In this document: in pieces, positions 1 to 7,723 of the stretch
Layout of the letters: each line of letters opens with the position of its first letter
Position numbering within the stretch: position 1 is the stretch's first letter
NCBI GenBank assembly: GCA_023231265.1
Contig: JALNVT010000002.1
Span: 1 to 34,916, forward strand
DNA from: Sphaerochaetaceae bacterium
GTDB taxonomy: Bacteria > Spirochaetota > Spirochaetia > Sphaerochaetales > Sphaerochaetaceae
Length of the DNA stretch: 34,916 nt
Direction: 5' to 3'
Notes under the pieces: generated by a model
The model's input: only the letters and a program-made list of their open reading frames with translations
Told to the model about the DNA's origin: nothing
The model's database searches: none
Position numbers and translations under genes: made by a program

Positions 1-1188
1 ACTGTTGAATTGAGCACCACAGCAACCTACATGCAGAATCCTCCTATTGGTAAAATTACCATTGATACTGATGATATTGTAACAGGAATCACCGGTGTGA
101 GTGGTATGGGAATCGGCCCATATACCATCTATGATGGCATGGAGAACACTCTGTATAATTTTGATATCAAAATCACACAGCCAGTATTCACCTGGGGAAA
201 ATTGACAACTGCAGAGAAAATTTATGAGAATGTTGAACTTGTAAGAAATTTAAAAGCAACATCTCTTAAAAAGCAACTTGCAAGTGAACTCAGAGCTCGA
301 GAGATTGGTATCTACTACATAAAAGAGATGTCAAAGAATCTCGATAAGCAGAATACAGCTGCAAAAAAACTTCTAGATATAAGTAAGGATGCACGTGATA
401 ATGGTATTCTCACAAACCAAGATGTGCTTGATGCTGAAATTCAAGCAAAGCAGGTTGAGGTTGGGATGAAGAAGCTGAACATGGAATTGAACAATCAGAT
501 TTCTGCAATAAGAACTCTGTGCGGCAATCAAAACATCACAGCTTCTGATATTGAATTGGTTCCTGACGAAGATGAGATGACTGAAATAGTGAATTCCGAT
601 TGGAATGAATTGCTAGCTAGAGCTTTGAGCCCAACTCGAGAGACATTCTCAATGCTGAATTTACTTAAGACAGTGAGCAATCAGACTAAGTATGTTGCAG
701 ATAACAGCATGTACTGGAAACCTGATGTTGGTCTTCAGGTTGAGCTTGGTTATTATGGTGCTTATCTGCCTGTTCTTCAGCAGGGATGGTATACAAAAGA
801 TAATTATCAGCTGAATGTGACTTTAGCTCTATCAGATACCCTCTGGGACGGTGGTAAGGCATTGAATGACGTAGCTCGTAAGGAGATAAATCAAGAAGCA
901 GCTTCTCTTGATTATCAAGATGCAAGAGAGCAGATCATATCAAAGCTGAATGAAGCTCTGCTTCAGATGGATTACAGCACTTCCAATATAGAATACAAAG
1001 ATCTATCTGCAAGTGTTGCTGGAGAGAAAGTAAAAGAGAATCAAAGCAAGCATGACGAAGGTTATGGTGATGAGAAAGACATCCTTCTTGCCAAGATTGA
1101 GCAATATGGTTATGAGCTTGATGCTCTCAAAGAGAGAGTCACAAGAGCAAGTAATTATTTTACTGTTAGATATTTAATTGGTGAATAA
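1..1188 (+). CDS. TolC-family outer-membrane efflux protein, 5' end missing
   Basis: The frame is open from the first base, so the gene starts before the window. About 395 codons are visible, which is most of a TolC-family protein; the signal peptide is not seen. The protein is rich in long amphipathic helices with the alternating small and charged residues of the periplasmic coiled-coil barrel (roughly residues 55-135 and 280-380). Between them is a stretch with aromatic and glycine residues (VGLQVELGYYGAYL and nearby) that looks like the outer-membrane beta segment. TolC-like proteins form trimeric channels for type I secretion or RND/ABC drug efflux. The inner-membrane and adaptor partners are probably upstream, outside the window. 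A strong terminator follows directly. The TTG at 10 could be read as a start but has no ribosome site and would give a protein without a signal peptide, so I treat the gene as partial. Family call is by overall pattern, moderately sure. Confidence 0.72.
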   Translation, partial: TVELSTTATYMQNPPIGKITIDTDDIVTGITGVSGMGIGPYTIYDGMENTLYNFDIKITQPVFTWGKLTTAEKIYENVELVRNLKATSLKKQLASELRAREIGIYYIKEMSKNLDKQNTAAKKLLDISKDARDNGILTNQDVLDAEIQAKQVEVGMKKLNMELNNQISAIRTLCGNQNITASDIELVPDEDEMTEIVNSDWNELLARALSPTRETFSMLNLLKTVSNQTKYVADNSMYWKPDVGLQVELGYYGAYLPVLQQGWYTKDNYQLNVTLALSDTLWDGGKALNDVARKEINQEAASLDYQDAREQIISKLNEALLQMDYSTSNIEYKDLSASVAGEKVKENQSKHDEGYGDEKDILLAKIEQYGYELDALKERVTRASNYFTVRYLIGE

Positions 1189-1204
1189 ATCAATATACAA
1201 ACTT

Positions 1205-1241
1205 AGGTTGGAATCTCACGTTGTGGGGTTCCAATCTTTTT
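1205..1241 (+). terminator. Intrinsic terminator after the TolC-family gene
   Basis: A stem of about 12 pairs, including a few G-U pairs, joins 1205-1217 to 1225-1236 around a short loop and is followed by five T. It lies 16 bases after the stop codon. Confidence 0.8.
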
Positions 1242-1374
1242 GCATATATTCAATATATGATGAATATGTAATGAAATTTTTAGAACCAATATTATTAGAT
1301 TCCTAAGAAAAAAGGATTATATTTACCTAAAACAAAAATATTGTTAGGAATATTATAAGTTTTGAATAAATTTC

Positions 1375-1403
1375 TTGTTTGCTATAATTTCACATGATAT
1401 AGT
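1375..1403 (+). promoter_or_regulatory. Promoter giving a leaderless mRNA for the cysteine desulfidase-like gene
   Basis: TTGTTT (1375-1380), a 17-base spacer and TATAGT (1398-1403) lie so that a start 7 bases after the -10 box would fall on the ATG at 1411. There is no Shine-Dalgarno sequence before that ATG. A competing extended -10 (TGCTATAAT, 1380-1388) would give a leader of about 16 bases, so both starts should be considered. Confidence 0.55.
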
Positions 1404-1410
1404 ATTTTAC

Positions 1411-2706
1411 ATGGAAAATACAAAATTTATTGAACTGTTAAATAGAGAAGTTGTTGTTGCAATGGGATGCACAGAACCTGCAGCAAGTGCATTAGCTGGT
1501 GCCAAAGCTTCTCAGCTTTTAGAAGGTGAGTGTGAGCGAGCTGTAGTTGAGACAAGCCGAGATATGGTGAAGAATGCAATGGGGGTTGGAATTCCAAATT
1601 GCAGCCAGAAGGGTATAAATGTTGCAGTTGCATTGGGTGTTGCAAGTGGAAATATAAATCAAGGTCTTGGTATACTCTCTGATGTATCAGATGATATAAG
1701 AAAGAAAGCTGCCTTGATTCCAATTGAATTGAAGATGATTGAAGATATTCCACCACTTTACATCAAAGTTACATGCTACAGCAAAGAGCATTCCAGCTGT
1801 GCCATAATAAGTGGCACACACTCTCATTTTTCATATCTTGAAAAAGACAAAAAAGTTCTTTTGGATGATCCTCTGAAGGTATCCTGCAGCCCATCATCTG
1901 ATGACGCTCTTGATTCAGATTTCATGGCTTCTGTGACATTGAAAGATATAATTGATTTCTCAAAGAATCTTCCTAAAAAAACTGCGGACTTATTGATAAA
2001 TGCAGCTGAAACCAATTTGAAGATTGCTCATCATGCGCTCAAACAGAATTATGGACTTGCAGTTGGAAGAGTCACACATGAGGGACTCAATGAACCACCT
2101 GAATCAGAGAATGAAGCATTTGAACTTGGTGCAACCCTTGCAGCATCTGCATCTGATGCCCGAATGGCCGGATGCCCATTGCCTGTTGTCATAAACAGTG
2201 GCTCTGGCAATCAAGGAATAACCATAACTGTTCCTGTCATCACAATGGCACGTTATCTTGGTAAGAGCGATGAAGAGGCCGCACAGGCTCTATGTATCGC
2301 TGAACTTATAGGACTGTCGTTGACTGCAAGAAAAGATAGATTGTCGGCTCTCTGTGGTGCCTTCACGGCGGCCATTGGAACATCCTGTGGACTTGTGTAT
2401 CTCATGGGTGGAAAATGTAATGAGATGAACAAAGCTGTCAATGTTATGATTGGAGATCTAACTGGCGTTATATGTGATGGCGCTAAGATGACATGCTCTT
2501 TGAAAATATATTCCTGCATTCAGAGTGCTGATCTTGCTTGCAAGCTTGCAATGAAGGGATTTGCTCCTGGAATAGAATCAGGAATAGTTGGCATTGATTG
2601 CACACAATCTTTTGACTTTCTATCTAGAATTTCTCATGAGGGCATGGAGCAGACTGATAGAACTATTTTGTCCATCATGCTTGAGAAGCAGTTGAAAAAA
2701 GATTGA
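1411..2706 (+). CDS. cyuA: L-cysteine desulfidase / serine dehydratase-like protein (UPF0597, CyuA/YhaM family)
   Basis: A 431-residue protein. The N-terminus carries the family's MGCTEP motif (Cys20). The C-terminal half has the cysteine-rich segment with CGAFTAAIGTSCG, then ICDGAK and TC, which in this family is thought to hold an iron-sulfur cluster. Members break down L-cysteine to pyruvate, ammonia and sulfide, or deaminate serine. It is cytosolic and oxygen-sensitive, which suits an anaerobe using amino acids. The frame can be extended to a TTG at 1375, but those bases overlap the probable promoter, and MENTKF at 1411 matches the usual family N-terminus, so I start there. The gene stands alone, with the terminator of the TolC gene before it and a tRNA after it. 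No transporter gene is next to it. Family call is strong; the preference for cysteine over serine is inferred. Confidence 0.82.
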   Translation: MENTKFIELLNREVVVAMGCTEPAASALAGAKASQLLEGECERAVVETSRDMVKNAMGVGIPNCSQKGINVAVALGVASGNINQGLGILSDVSDDIRKKAALIPIELKMIEDIPPLYIKVTCYSKEHSSCAIISGTHSHFSYLEKDKKVLLDDPLKVSCSPSSDDALDSDFMASVTLKDIIDFSKNLPKKTADLLINAAETNLKIAHHALKQNYGLAVGRVTHEGLNEPPESENEAFELGATLAASASDARMAGCPLPVVINSGSGNQGITITVPVITMARYLGKSDEEAAQALCIAELIGLSLTARKDRLSALCGAFTAAIGTSCGLVYLMGGKCNEMNKAVNVMIGDLTGVICDGAKMTCSLKIYSCIQSADLACKLAMKGFAPGIESGIVGIDCTQSFDFLSRISHEGMEQTDRTILSIMLEKQLKKD

Positions 2707-2820
2707 TGCCATGTGTTATAAATGCTCAACAGATACCTGAAATGGACACTTCAGTTTTTTTGAGATTGACTTATAAATATTTTAAAAAAAATAAATTTAT
2801 AAAAAAAATGATTTACTATA

Positions 2821-2847
2821 TTGACATAAATAGCAAATTCATATAGT
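2821..2847 (+). promoter_or_regulatory. Promoter of tRNA-Asp
   Basis: A perfect TTGACA (2821-2826) and TATAGT (2842-2847) with a short 15-base spacer, preceded by an A/T-rich tract like an UP element. The tRNA starts 15 bases after the -10 box. Confidence 0.6.
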
Positions 2848-2861
2848 TTCACTATTGTTAT

Positions 2862-2935
2862 GAGGGCGTAGCGAAGATGGTTATCGCGACGGCCTGTCAC
2901 GCCGTAGATCGCGGGTTCGATCCCCGTCGCTCTCG
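2862..2935 (+). tRNA. tRNA-Asp (anticodon GTC)
   Basis: A full cloverleaf can be folded. The acceptor stem is 2862-2868 with 2928-2934 (one G-U pair), the D arm GCGA/TCGC, the anticodon arm ACGGC/GCCGT around CTGTCAC with anticodon GTC at 2896-2898, and the T arm GCGGG/CCCGT around TTCGATC. The discriminator base is G2935, as expected for tRNA-Asp. CCA is not encoded. It has its own promoter and terminator and no neighbouring tRNA gene. Confidence 0.95.
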
Positions 2936-2941
2936 TTTCAT

Positions 2942-2977
2942 AAAACTCCTTACAATTACGTTAGGGAGTTTTTTTTT
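2942..2977 (+). terminator. Intrinsic terminator of tRNA-Asp
   Basis: AAAACTCC (2942-2949) pairs with GGAGTTTT (2965-2972) and a run of T follows. It starts 7 bases after the tRNA. Confidence 0.85.
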
Positions 2978-3113
2978 ACTTTTTTTAATTGGTTTTAAAA
3001 AAATAATTAATTTTGCTATTTTATTGTAATCTGAAAGTCTGTTGAATTGTGATTGAAAGTTAGCCGCATCATTTGGTGATTGACTCATACGGACAGTTTT
3101 TTATGAAATAGCG

Positions 3114-3238
3114 AGATATACGATATAGAATTTGGATGGGATGAAATATTGCTCATGAATTTATATTGATATTCTGCATGCCATTTGGTACTGCAGTGAC
3201 AGAGAAGGTGAAGATAATTCAAACACCTTCTCAATTTT
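3114..3238 (+). ncRNA. Candidate small RNA between tRNA-Asp and mnmA
   Basis: The 325 bases between the tRNA terminator and mnmA hold no credible ORF. They contain a possible promoter (TTGACT 3080-3085, TATGAA 3102-3107, spacer 16). A small imperfect hairpin follows at 3176-3196 (TGCA...TGCA with CC/GG inside). Then comes a perfect 9-pair hairpin, 3202-3210 with 3224-3232, trailed by AATTTTG. Promoter, stem and terminator-like hairpin could be a small RNA of about 125 bases. The T-tract is weak and no known family is recognised. It could instead be only a terminator-like hairpin in front of mnmA. Confidence 0.3.
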
Positions 3239-3302
3239 GTGGGATATTAGTTTATTATTTCCTTCATAAATATTATTATAATCAACACAGGAGATCAAAC
3301 TT

Positions 3303-4385
3303 ATGAAAGTTTTAGTTGGAATGAGTGGTGGTATTGATTCTGCCGTAACAGCACATCTATTGAAGCAGATGGGACATGAGGTATCGGCAGTTACAATGAT
3401 TCTAGGAAACAGTGAGAGCAGCAAAATAATAAATCCTATGGGAACAAACTACTGCTTTGCACCTAATAAAGATGAAGAGATAGCAATTGTTAAAGAATTA
3501 TGTAGGAAGATGGATATAAAACACACTGTTGTGGATATCTCCTCTACTTTTGAAGAGACTGTTCTAGCTAACTTTAAAAACGAATATTTGAATGGTAGAA
3601 CACCAAACCCATGTGTGTGGTGCAATGTTAAAGTTAAGTTTGGCGCAATGGTTGATGCAGCAAGAGCGGCTGGTCTTGAATTTGATAAATTCGCAACAGG
3701 TCACTATGCAAAGTTGATGAATGAAAATGGCAGATACTTCATAAGAAGAGCTAAGGATCAGAAGAAAGATCAGAGCTATTTCCTATACAGAGTGAGACAG
3801 GACCAACTTGCAAACATTCTATTCCCTCTAGGTGATTATACAAAAGATGAAATCAGAGTTATAGATGTTGCTCAGGGCTTCCATAAAAAAGAGCAGACAG
3901 AGAGTCAGGATTTCTATGGTGGCGATTACACAGACCTTCTTAATGTTGAAGAGAAAGCTGGTAACATCGTTGATAGAGATGGTAAGGTTCTCGGAAGACA
4001 TACTGGACTGTTTCATTACACAATAGGACAGAGAAAGGGATTAGGAATCTCTGCACCAAATCCTCTATATGTTGTTGAGCTTGATACCAATAGAAATGAA
4101 GTTATTGTTGGTGAGAAAGATGAGACTTACAACACTGAAGTTGAGGCACAGCAGGTTGCATGGTCAAAATATACAGAGCTTGCAGGTGGCTATTATAAAG
4201 TCAAAATCAGATCAACAGGCATGCCTGTGGATGCTTTTGTTTCATCATTCAAAAATGAAGAAGGTGTTGATGTGATCAAGGCTGTATTTGATCCGCCAAT
4301 TCAGGCAGCTACAGAGGGACAATCTCTTGTAGTTTATGAAGGTGATGATATCGTAGTTGGTGGTATAATCAGCAACACAAAGTAA
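3303..4385 (+). CDS. mnmA: tRNA 2-thiouridylase MnmA, atypical cysteine set
   Basis: A 360-residue protein that thiolates U34 of tRNA for Lys, Glu and Gln using ATP. The PP-loop SGGIDS is at residues 8-13, the NPCVWCN segment with Cys104 and Cys107 in mid-protein, and FDKFATGHYAK and HYTIGQRKGLG later, all typical of MnmA. The C-terminal beta-barrel region is present. The position that in E. coli-type enzymes holds the second catalytic cysteine (DSQDICF-like motif, Cys199) reads ESQDFYGG here, with Tyr205 in place of Cys, while the first motif has an extra cysteine making CxxC. Cys51 (NYC) is a third candidate. This suggests a CxxC-type, possibly iron-sulfur-dependent, variant. AGGAG stands 9 bases before the ATG, and a TATAAT at 3277-3282 may be its -10. 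Function assignment is firm; the mechanistic reading is inference. Confidence 0.9.
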   Translation: MKVLVGMSGGIDSAVTAHLLKQMGHEVSAVTMILGNSESSKIINPMGTNYCFAPNKDEEIAIVKELCRKMDIKHTVVDISSTFEETVLANFKNEYLNGRTPNPCVWCNVKVKFGAMVDAARAAGLEFDKFATGHYAKLMNENGRYFIRRAKDQKKDQSYFLYRVRQDQLANILFPLGDYTKDEIRVIDVAQGFHKKEQTESQDFYGGDYTDLLNVEEKAGNIVDRDGKVLGRHTGLFHYTIGQRKGLGISAPNPLYVVELDTNRNEVIVGEKDETYNTEVEAQQVAWSKYTELAGGYYKVKIRSTGMPVDAFVSSFKNEEGVDVIKAVFDPPIQAATEGQSLVVYEGDDIVVGGIISNTK

Positions 4386-4405
4386 AACCAGTAAATTCTA
4401 ATTAG

Positions 4406-4462
4406 GTAAATCTCTTTACGTGCATTTTATGATAAAATAATTGCACTTTTGAAGAGATTTAC
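4406..4462 (+). repeat. 57-base near-perfect inverted repeat between mnmA and nagB
   Basis: Nested arms fold the whole segment: GTAAATCTCTT (4406-4416) with AAGAGATTTAC (4452-4462), then GTGCA (4420-4424) with TGCAC (4442-4446), then TTTTAT (4425-4430) with ATAAAA (4432-4437). No T-run follows on the plus strand, so it is not a classic terminator. I see no second copy in the window. It may terminate mnmA, protect its mRNA 3' end, or be a small repeat element. Confidence 0.7.
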
Positions 4463-4526
4463 TTGTCTTAGATGGCATTAGTCTTTATGCTATACCATAT
4501 CAAAAACATCAGGAGTTATTGAAGAA

Positions 4527-5339
4527 ATGAGATTAATAATTGAAGATAATTATGACAGCATGTCAAAATGGACCGCTAGATATATTGCAAACGCAATCAA
4601 TGCTGCAAAACCTAGCGAAGACAAACCATATGTTTTGGGCCTTCCAACAGGATCTTCCCCTCTAGGAACCTACAAAGAGTTGATTTCCTTATATGAAAAG
4701 GGCTATGTATCTTTTAAAAATGTTGTGACTTTCAATATGGATGAATATGTTGGTCTTGATGAAAATCATGAGCAGAGCTATCACTATTTTATGTGGAGCA
4801 ATTTCTTCTCAAAAGTAGATATAAAAAAAGAAAACGTAAATATTCTCAATGGTATGGCATCTGATCTTGATGAAGAGTGCAGACAGTATGAAGAGAGAAT
4901 TGCAGCAATTGGCGGAATTGATCTTTTCCTAGGTGGAGTTGGTGTTGATGGACACATTGCTTTCAATGAACCTTTCAGCTCTCTTTCATCTTTAACTAGA
5001 ATAAAGACTCTCACATATGATACTAAAATAGTAAATTCAAGATTCTTTGATGGAGATATCTCTAAGGTACCTTCAACAGCACTGACAGTTGGTGTAAAAA
5101 CAATCACATCTGCAAGACAGGTATTGATTGTTGTAAATGGCCATGCTAAAGCTGCAGCATTAGCAAAGGGTGTTGAAGGTGGAGTATCACAGTCATGCAC
5201 AATAAGTGCTCTTCAAATGCATCCAAAAGCAATCATCATCTGTGATGAGGCATCTTGTGGTGAGTTGAAAGTTGATACATACAAGTATTTCAAAGACATT
5301 GAATCTGAAAACATCAATCCTGATTCACTTATAAAGTAA
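4527..5339 (+). CDS. nagB: Glucosamine-6-phosphate deaminase
   Basis: A 270-residue enzyme that converts glucosamine 6-phosphate to fructose 6-phosphate and ammonia, the last step that feeds amino sugars into glycolysis. Catalytic residues stand at the same numbers as in E. coli NagB: Asp72 (NMDEY), Asp141 and His143 (DGHIAFNEP) and Glu148. The allosteric-site residues Arg158, Lys160, Thr161 and Tyr254 are also present, so activation by N-acetylglucosamine 6-phosphate is likely. AGGAG precedes the ATG. The gene is alone: nagA and an amino-sugar transporter are not adjacent. A terminator hairpin follows. Confidence 0.96.
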   Translation: MRLIIEDNYDSMSKWTARYIANAINAAKPSEDKPYVLGLPTGSSPLGTYKELISLYEKGYVSFKNVVTFNMDEYVGLDENHEQSYHYFMWSNFFSKVDIKKENVNILNGMASDLDEECRQYEERIAAIGGIDLFLGGVGVDGHIAFNEPFSSLSSLTRIKTLTYDTKIVNSRFFDGDISKVPSTALTVGVKTITSARQVLIVVNGHAKAAALAKGVEGGVSQSCTISALQMHPKAIIICDEASCGELKVDTYKYFKDIESENINPDSLIK

Positions 5340-5358
5340 GTATTTTAATGTTTGATAT

Positions 5359-5398
5359 CCTCATTTTTACTCATAGATTGAGTAAGATGAGGAATTTT
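5359..5398 (+). terminator. Terminator after nagB
   Basis: CCTCAT...ATGAGG encloses TTACTCA...TGAGTAA around a four-base loop (5359-5392), followed by AATTTTAT and, further on, a T-run. Confidence 0.75.
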
Positions 5399-5491
5399 AT
5401 TGCCTTTTTTCTTTTGGGTTACTTGATAATATTGCACTATTTCATAATACTGATTTAAATAAATAAAACACAAAAACCAAGGAATTAATTT

Positions 5492-6097
5492 ATGAACGTA
5501 GTATGTCTAGATTTAGAAGGCGTTTTGGTACCTGAAATATGGATTGCCTTTGCTGAAGAAACAGGAATTGAAGAACTGAAATTAACAACTCGAGATGAAC
5601 CCAATTATAGAAAATTGATGCAATATCGTATGGATATATTGGATAAAAATAATTTTAAGTTGAAGGATGTTCAAGCAACAATTGCAAAGATAAAACCTTT
5701 GGATGGTGCAATAGAATTTTTAGATAAACTCAGAGAGAATTATCAAGTTGTCATTCTATCTGATACCTTCAGTGAGTTTGCATCTCCTTTGATGAAGCAG
5801 CTCAAATGGCCAACAATCTTCTGCAACAGTCTGGTAGTAGATGAAAGTGGAAAGATCTGTGATATCAAACTTAGACAGGAAGATGGTAAGAGAAAGGCCA
5901 TTGATGCCTTCAGGTCTCTCAACTTCAGAACTTTTGCAGCTGGAGACTCTTACAATGATCTCTCTATGATACATAAAGCAGATTGTGGTTGTCTTTTTAG
6001 AGCTCCTCAAAAGATTCTAGAAATTGAAAAAGATTTAAAACTATGCACAACCTATGATGAATTTTATGAGACCATAAGGACGGAGTTAGGTGAATAA
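5492..6097 (+). CDS. thrH: ThrH: phosphoserine phosphatase / homoserine phosphotransferase
   Basis: A 201-residue HAD-superfamily protein closely matching ThrH. The first motif DLEGVLVPE (Asp7, Glu9) is the ThrH version of DxD. The second is VILSDTF and the third is AAGDSYND near residue 150. ThrH dephosphorylates phosphoserine and can pass the phosphate to homoserine, so it may serve serine synthesis or bypass ThrB in threonine synthesis. AAGGA lies about 8 bases upstream of the ATG. It overlaps by 8 bases the start of the small membrane-protein gene that follows, so the two are translationally coupled. No serA, serC or thr genes are nearby, so which pathway it serves here is open. Confidence 0.92.
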   Translation: MNVVCLDLEGVLVPEIWIAFAEETGIEELKLTTRDEPNYRKLMQYRMDILDKNNFKLKDVQATIAKIKPLDGAIEFLDKLRENYQVVILSDTFSEFASPLMKQLKWPTIFCNSLVVDESGKICDIKLRQEDGKRKAIDAFRSLNFRTFAAGDSYNDLSMIHKADCGCLFRAPQKILEIEKDLKLCTTYDEFYETIRTELGE

Positions 6098-6323
6098 ACA
6101 GCAGAAAAAAATATTGATACCAATGGTCATATTGATTGCATCAATTATCATAGGTTTCACTCTGCTAGCTATGGTATATCATGGTAACAGTACAGTGGAG
6201 TCTGCAGTAATCATTGCAGTCATTGCCATTATTTTTGCCCTTGTTAAGATGACAAAATCTATTGTTAAGGCTTTTGGAAATGAAGAAAATGAGTCTGTTT
6301 CTGACTCAAAATCTGAAAAATAA
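6090..6323 (+). CDS. Small membrane protein, two predicted helices
   Basis: A 77-residue protein beginning with GTG inside the last codons of thrH, with GGAG just upstream, which supports the start. Residues about 9-29 and 36-53 are strongly hydrophobic, so it should cross the inner membrane twice. The tail is charged (NEENES, then SDSKSEK). No family is recognised. The 8-base overlap with thrH and the shared terminator say the two are co-transcribed, but no functional link can be claimed from that. Confidence 0.7.
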   Translation: MNKQQKKILIPMVILIASIIIGFTLLAMVYHGNSTVESAVIIAVIAIIFALVKMTKSIVKAFGNEENESVSDSKSEK

Positions 6324-6379
6324 AGTCAAAAAATGATATATAAGTATGTTTTTATAGAGAGATTATTACCTTTAATATA

Positions 6380-6430
6380 AAAACACACAATAGTGAAAAA
6401 AAAACTCCAATTATGGGGGTTTTTTGTGTT
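6380..6430 (+). terminator. Terminator after the thrH unit
   Basis: AAAACTCC (6401-6408) pairs with GGGGTTTT across AATTAT, then T-rich. Flanking AACAC/GTGTT can extend the stem. Confidence 0.85.
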
Positions 6431-6588
6431 AACTATTTTATGTTAAGCATTATTTTCAGTAAATGTCAAAAATGTACCAATAATAATAACAATTTTTTTA
6501 AAACCCTATTGACTAGAAAGCGTTTTTTACTCATCTTACTCATATTAAAAAACACATCGCTGTGACAGAGCGTTCAGGGGAGAGTCTG

Positions 6589-6966
6589 ATGACTCAAGAA
6601 TTTTTAGATGAAATGGAAGCTGAAATCAAAAAGCAAAAGCTTGATATTATCAATCGTCTGTTAAAGGAAGATTCAGAATTTAGAGAGCTTGTTGGTTCCA
6701 AACAAATCAACGATAGCATTGATTCAGTTACGGAGGAACTTGCATTTAAAAAAATGCAAAGAAATGCTGATTATGATGCCAACAAATTACAAGCACTTGA
6801 TAATGCTCTATCAAAAATTCATAACCACTGTTATGGTATCTGCTTGAAATGTGGCCAAGAAATCCCGCAACCGAGGCTTAGGGCAATACCTTATGCTGTG
6901 TTGTGTGTTGCTTGTAAATCTGGAGAAGAGAGACCAGTTTACAGAAAAAAGGTAAGCAGTAAATAA
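6589..6966 (+). CDS. DksA/TraR-family C4 zinc-finger protein
   Basis: A 125-residue protein: an N-terminal helical region (residues 1-80), then CLKCGQ...CVACKS, a four-cysteine zinc finger of the DksA/TraR type near the C-terminus. Family members bind RNA polymerase in the secondary channel, often with ppGpp, and adjust transcription at ribosomal and amino-acid promoters. The two acidic residues at the DksA coiled-coil tip cannot be placed with certainty, so direct DksA function is not proven. The frame extends to a GTG at 6562, but AGGGGAG at 6577-6583 sits right before the ATG at 6589, which I take as the start. A possible promoter is TTGACT at 6509-6514. It is a single-gene unit with a bidirectional terminator after it. 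Confidence 0.88.
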   Translation: MTQEFLDEMEAEIKKQKLDIINRLLKEDSEFRELVGSKQINDSIDSVTEELAFKKMQRNADYDANKLQALDNALSKIHNHCYGICLKCGQEIPQPRLRAIPYAVLCVACKSGEERPVYRKKVSSK

Positions 6967-7022
6967 TTATAAAAAAAGGAGCTGATATTTTGAAAGATTT
7001 ATTGGCTCTCTGCTTATAAAAG

Positions 7023-7057
7023 AAGGATTGCAGTTTTTATACCGCAATCCTTATTTT
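7023..7057. terminator. Bidirectional terminator between convergent genes
   Basis: AAGGATTGC (7023-7031) pairs with GCAATCCTT (7044-7052). T-rich sequence follows on the plus strand. On the minus strand the hairpin is followed by CTTTTAT. It serves the DksA-like gene and the hydrolase gene that face each other. Confidence 0.8.
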
Positions 7058-7072
7058 TATTCAAATTTTATT

Positions 7073-7720
7073 TTAGAAATAAGGGTTTGTTCTTTCTGCC
7101 CTTATTGTAGTAGCTGGACCATGGCCCGGTAGTACGTTGACACTGTCATCTAAATCCATCAAGGATCTGCAACTTTTAACTATGTCTTCATAAGAACCAC
7201 CTGGGAAATCCGTGCGGCCAATACTCTGAGCAAATAAGGTATCTCCTGAAAATAGGAAATTACCTTCCTCACTGTAATAGCAAATACCACCAGGTGTATG
7301 ACCCGGTGTTGGGATAGCCCACAATTTGCAATCTTGTAAATACTGTCTACCTCTAAGTAAAATTGAAGGTTCAGGTAAAGATGAAAATGCTTTATCAAAT
7401 ACCTGCAGGAAGGTCTTATCTGAGCAATCTTTTTGTATATTAGTTTTTCCCTTAGCTCCTAAATATTTAGCATCGTCTGCTCCAACAACTATCTCTAGTT
7501 CGGGATACTTTTTAACTAATTCAGGAAGGGCGGTAATATGATCCCAATGACCGTGGGTTAATAATACAGAACCTGGATAAACATGTCTGGATTCTAAAAC
7601 TTCAATTATGCTGGCAGCTTCTGCACCTGGATCTATAATCCATGCACTTCCTGTCTCTTCCTCTCCTAAAATGTAACAATTAGTCTCATAAGGACCTACT
7701 ACCAAGCGTTCAATGAACAT
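7073..7720 (-). CDS. Metallo-beta-lactamase-fold hydrolase, glyoxalase II-like
   Basis: A 215-residue protein with the metal-binding THGHWDH motif (residues 55-61), then PTPGHTPGG, FSGDTLFAQSIGRTD and LPGHGP, which together supply the ligands for two metal ions. This short form resembles the YcbL/glyoxalase II-like group that hydrolyses thioesters, often S-lactoylglutathione or related compounds. The physiological substrate cannot be read from sequence. AAGGAG lies before the ATG. It starts 3 bases after the stop of the DbpA-domain gene, so it is the second gene of that operon. Confidence 0.88.
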   Translation of the reverse strand: MFIERLVVGPYETNCYILGEEETGSAWIIDPGAEAASIIEVLESRHVYPGSVLLTHGHWDHITALPELVKKYPELEIVVGADDAKYLGAKGKTNIQKDCSDKTFLQVFDKAFSSLPEPSILLRGRQYLQDCKLWAIPTPGHTPGGICYYSEEGNFLFSGDTLFAQSIGRTDFPGGSYEDIVKSCRSLMDLDDSVNVLPGHGPATTIRAERTNPYF

Positions 7721-7723
7721 TTT

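Noticed and set aside
686..925. Minus-strand ORFs inside plus-strand genes such as this one (also 1427-1756, 12454-12756, 10817-11026 and others)
   Set aside because: Peptides rich in His, Gln and Leu, typical of antisense reading of AT-rich genes; no ribosome sites or domains.
1375..1410. TTG start of the cysteine desulfidase-like gene at 1375
   Set aside because: The added codons coincide with promoter elements and are not like the family's N-terminus.
2897..3088. Minus-strand ORF overlapping tRNA-Asp, ending in an RRGSNPRST-like peptide
   Set aside because: This peptide comes from reading the tRNA T-arm backwards and is a well-known false gene; there is no ribosome site and no family.
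6562..6588. GTG start of the DksA/TraR-like gene
   Set aside because: The AGGGGAG ribosome site lies after it and serves the ATG at 6589.
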